DNA from: an uncultured Methylococcaceae bacterium
Lineage (GTDB): Bacteria > Pseudomonadota > Gammaproteobacteria > Methylococcales > Methylococcaceae
Direction of reading: 5' to 3'
Assembly: GCA_903910005.1 (NCBI GenBank)
Contig: CAIVXW010000336.1
Location: forward strand, 1 to 16,591
DNA length: 16,591 nucleotides
Positions 14,732-16,591 of this stretch are shown in pieces. Each line of letters begins with the position of its first letter. Position 1 is the first letter of the stretch. The notes beneath the pieces were generated by a model. It had not been told where the DNA came from. It was given only the letters and a program-made list of their open reading frames with translations, and ran no database searches. Both the position numbers and the translations under genes were made by a program.

Positions 14732-15831
14732 CAGGTTTCCCCGGTTGAACGGAGTACGGCTTCGGTACCGGCAATCATGGCCGCCAGGCCAAAGTGCCGG
14801 ACGATGCGTGCCCTCAGCCCGGCGCGGTCGATGGTTCCGGCGTCCACTTGCCGCCACAGCCTCAACATGGCGGCAGCCAGTGCGGCGGGATCGGAGGGTG
14901 CCACCACCTGCCCGTAGTCACCGATCAGCAACGCCGAGTCGCCGACATCGGTCACCACGCAGGGCGTGCCTGACGCCATGGCCTCCCCCACGGCATTGGA
15001 GAGTCCCTCACCGAATACCGAGGCAGACACCAGAACATCCAGTGCGTTATAAACGGCTGGCATGTCGGGGTGGTGATCCAACTGGATGATGCGTCGGCCC
15101 GGCCCGGTTTCAACCCGGCTTGCGCCGGTTCCGATCAGAATGAAACGGGCGGCGGGCAGCTCATTCAGACACAGGGCGGCGGCCTCAAGAAAAACCGCAT
15201 GGCCTTTCATGGGGTCAAACCGCCCGACCAGACCGAACAGCGGCGTGCTGGCATCCATGCCCCAATCGGCCCGCAGATGGCGTCTGCCCACCGGGTCGGG
15301 CCGAAAGTATTCGGTGTCAAAACCATTGTGAACCACCCGGAGGCGATCTGCCGGATAACCGGCCGCTACGGCATCGTTCCGACCGGCTTGTGAATTGGAG
15401 ATAATGGCCCTGGGGATCCGGCTCAACAATCGTTCCAGCCGATCCAGCCAACGTCTCAGCCCCTCGTAACGGGACCACTCCATGCGGGAGGCACACAGGG
15501 CCCACACCAATCGGGTGCGCCGAAAACAGAAGCCGGTGAGTGCGGCCAGCAGGTTGGGACCCAACAGGAAGGAATACACCACCTCAGGGCGTTCCTGCCG
15601 CATCATTCGCAGGTAGCGGAGCAGAAAACCGGCGATATCGCTCCGCCCCCGTTTTTGCAGGTCGATCAAGCGCACCCCGGCTTCGGCACACAGCGGTTCC
15701 AGTGTTCCGCCGCCATAAAATACGGCCAGTGTCACCGAGTGTCCGGATTGCCGCAGTCCACGTGCAATCAGGCAGGCTCTGCGTTCGGCACCGCCGATAC
15801 TGACAGCCCTGAGCAGAATGAGAATTTTCAT
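14731..15831 (-). CDS. Glycosyltransferase family 4 (GT-B fold), upstream gene of pair
   Basis: A 366-residue retaining glycosyltransferase paralogous in layout to its downstream partner. It begins MKILILLRAVSIGGAERR, with the same GGAER loop. The donor domain shows LFGLVGRFDPMKGHAVFLEAA and the EX7E motif in GEGLSNAVGEAMASGTPCVVTDVGD. These two proteins share motif order and may have arisen by duplication. The ATG at 15831 is preferred because it begins the family N-terminus; an in-frame TTG at 15897 would add 22 residues and lies one base from a large inverted repeat. No strong ribosome binding site precedes the ATG. It is divergent from another glycosyltransferase across 152 bases. The likely product is part of a surface polysaccharide or a lipid-linked glycan. 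Confidence 0.92.
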   Translation of the reverse strand: MKILILLRAVSIGGAERRACLIARGLRQSGHSVTLAVFYGGGTLEPLCAEAGVRLIDLQKRGRSDIAGFLLRYLRMMRQERPEVVYSFLLGPNLLAALTGFCFRRTRLVWALCASRMEWSRYEGLRRWLDRLERLLSRIPRAIISNSQAGRNDAVAAGYPADRLRVVHNGFDTEYFRPDPVGRRHLRADWGMDASTPLFGLVGRFDPMKGHAVFLEAAALCLNELPAARFILIGTGASRVETGPGRRIIQLDHHPDMPAVYNALDVLVSASVFGEGLSNAVGEAMASGTPCVVTDVGDSALLIGDYGQVVAPSDPAALAAAMLRLWRQVDAGTIDRAGLRARIVRHFGLAAMIAGTEAVLRSTGET

Positions 15832-15898
15832 GATGAATCGGCGGGGGTGGGTTGAGTCAGGTCGGCAAGGGTACTTCACCCGAATCGCCTCCCGCAAG

Positions 15899-15940
15899 AA
15901 TCGGCCTGCCCGAATCCGTCAGCAGTCGGGCAGGCCGATT
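15899..15940. repeat. Perfect 15-bp inverted repeat in the divergent glycosyltransferase gap
   Basis: AATCGGCCTGCCCGA (15899-15913) and TCGGGCAGGCCGATT (15926-15940) are exact reverse complements separated by 12 bases. The repeat lies in the 152-base gap between divergent glycosyltransferase genes, 68 bases from the minus-strand ATG and 44 from the plus-strand ATG. There is no T-run on either side, so a simple terminator is unlikely. It could be an operator for a dimeric regulator, a leader hairpin, or an insulating structure. Confidence 0.7.
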
Positions 15941-15983
15941 GAACATCATCCACACACCCAATTGCAAACTGACCGAAAACCGC

Positions 15984-16591
15984 ATGACTACCCCGCCCAA
16001 AATCCTTTATCTGGTCACCGAAGACTGGTATTTCTGCTCCCACCGCCTGCCCCATGCCATTGCCGCCATGCAGGCCGGTTATGCGGTCACGGTGGCCACC
16101 CGGGTCAGACTGCACGGTGATCTCATTACTGCAGCGGGCATTCGCCTGATACCACTGGCGTGGTCAAGGCGGGAACGTAATCCGTTCAGGGCACTGCAGG
16201 ATCTGTGGCAGGTTTACCGGATCATTCGGGCCGAGCAACCGGATTTACTGCACAATGTGGCCCTAAAGCCCGTACTGTACGGCAGTCTGGCCGCTGCGTG
16301 GGGAGGGGTCACCCGGGTGGTGAACGCCCTGGCCGGGCTTGGGTCACTCTATACCTCGGATCGCCTCCGCTTGCGATTATTGCGGATTTTGCTCAGCCCC
16401 CTGCTGCATGCCCTGTTGTCCAGAGCGGGAACCCGGGTCATTTTTCAGAACCCGGACGATCTGGCCGTTCTTACGCATCAGGCCGGGATACCGGCCCGTC
16501 AGGCAGTGTTGATTCGGGGAGCCGGGGTCGATACCGATCAACTGGTGCCCGTCCCTGAACCGGATGCTCCCCCCGTTCTGGTGTTGCTGGC
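15984..16591 (+). CDS. Glycosyltransferase (GT4, PglA-like N-terminal part), cut by window end
   Basis: The first 202 residues are visible; the C-terminal nucleotide-sugar domain runs off the window. The start MTTPPKILYLVTEDWYFC is followed by SHRLPHAIAAMQAGYAVTVATRV, a conserved opening of GT4 enzymes that build O-antigen or exopolysaccharide, including the PglA type. LLHNVALKPVLYGSLAA (about 92-108) and VVNALAGLGSLYTS are further marks of this subfamily, and VIFQNPDDL precedes the linker to the second domain. The ATG at 15984 has no clear Shine-Dalgarno. It is divergent from the glycosyltransferase pair to the left across a gap with a 15-bp inverted repeat, so this locus probably extends rightward as a polysaccharide cluster. 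Donor and acceptor are not readable from what is present. Confidence 0.9.
   Translation, partial: MTTPPKILYLVTEDWYFCSHRLPHAIAAMQAGYAVTVATRVRLHGDLITAAGIRLIPLAWSRRERNPFRALQDLWQVYRIIRAEQPDLLHNVALKPVLYGSLAAAWGGVTRVVNALAGLGSLYTSDRLRLRLLRILLSPLLHALLSRAGTRVIFQNPDDLAVLTHQAGIPARQAVLIRGAGVDTDQLVPVPEPDAPPVLVLL

Noticed and set aside
15832..15983. Sigma-70 promoters in the divergent glycosyltransferase gap
   Set aside because: A TTGAAC at 15939 is a fair -35, but no good -10 lies at the right distance, and the other strand shows nothing convincing.
1..16591. CRISPR arrays, tRNA genes, transposases or toxin-antitoxin pairs
   Set aside because: No regularly spaced direct repeats, cloverleaf tRNA signatures, transposase motifs or paired small toxin-like genes were seen on either strand.

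Overview
The window looks like chromosomal DNA from a moderately GC-rich gammaproteobacterium. The homodimeric-type pyruvate dehydrogenase E1 (AceE), the Lpp/OprI-like alanine-zipper lipoprotein, TrkH and the Gram-negative lipoprotein and Tat-like export signals all point that way. The SoxYZ-like carrier of the quinoprotein-dehydrogenase-associated type hints at a methylotroph, methanotroph or sulfur-oxidising relative, but the genus cannot be fixed by eye. Coding density is very high: there is no gene-free stretch over 300 bases, and the largest gaps are about 163, 152 and 128 bp.

Left block (1 to about 4465, minus strand): aceE and aceF encode the E1 and E2 subunits of pyruvate dehydrogenase. 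They are followed downstream by a palindromic repeat and a Uma2-family endonuclease-like gene cut by the window edge. No E3 (lpd) gene follows aceF. A short perfect dyad, 45 bases before aceE, is a candidate operator.

Middle block (4629 to 8788, minus strand): this is largely an envelope cluster. In transcription order it holds a YkuD L,D-transpeptidase, a Braun-type alanine-rich lipoprotein ending in lysine, a strong intrinsic terminator, then a tight three-gene run: flavin amine oxidase with a Tat-like leader, a lytic-transglycosylase-like lipoprotein and an OafA-type acyltransferase. The L,D-transpeptidase and lipoprotein suggest an enzyme and substrate pair for tethering the outer membrane to peptidoglycan; this is inference from family knowledge and adjacency.

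Right-hand plus-strand block (8917 to 13608): pgm (PGM1-like phosphoglucomutase) overlaps trkH by one base. A terminator hairpin is built into the last codons and stop of trkH. It is followed 24 bases later by a SoxYZ-like fusion carrier and a TPR protein, which form a two-gene run.

Far right (13589 to 16591): two GT4 glycosyltransferases on the minus strand share a one-base stop/start overlap. Across a divergent gap carrying a perfect 15-bp inverted repeat lies a third glycosyltransferase on the plus strand, cut by the window edge. This is probably the margin of a surface polysaccharide locus continuing to the right.

I found no CRISPR array, tRNA, rRNA, insertion sequence, phage gene or clearly new multi-gene defence system. 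The most interesting items are the regulatory and structural details (terminator inside the trkH end, the inverted repeats, the dyad before aceE) and the unusual gene neighbourhoods.
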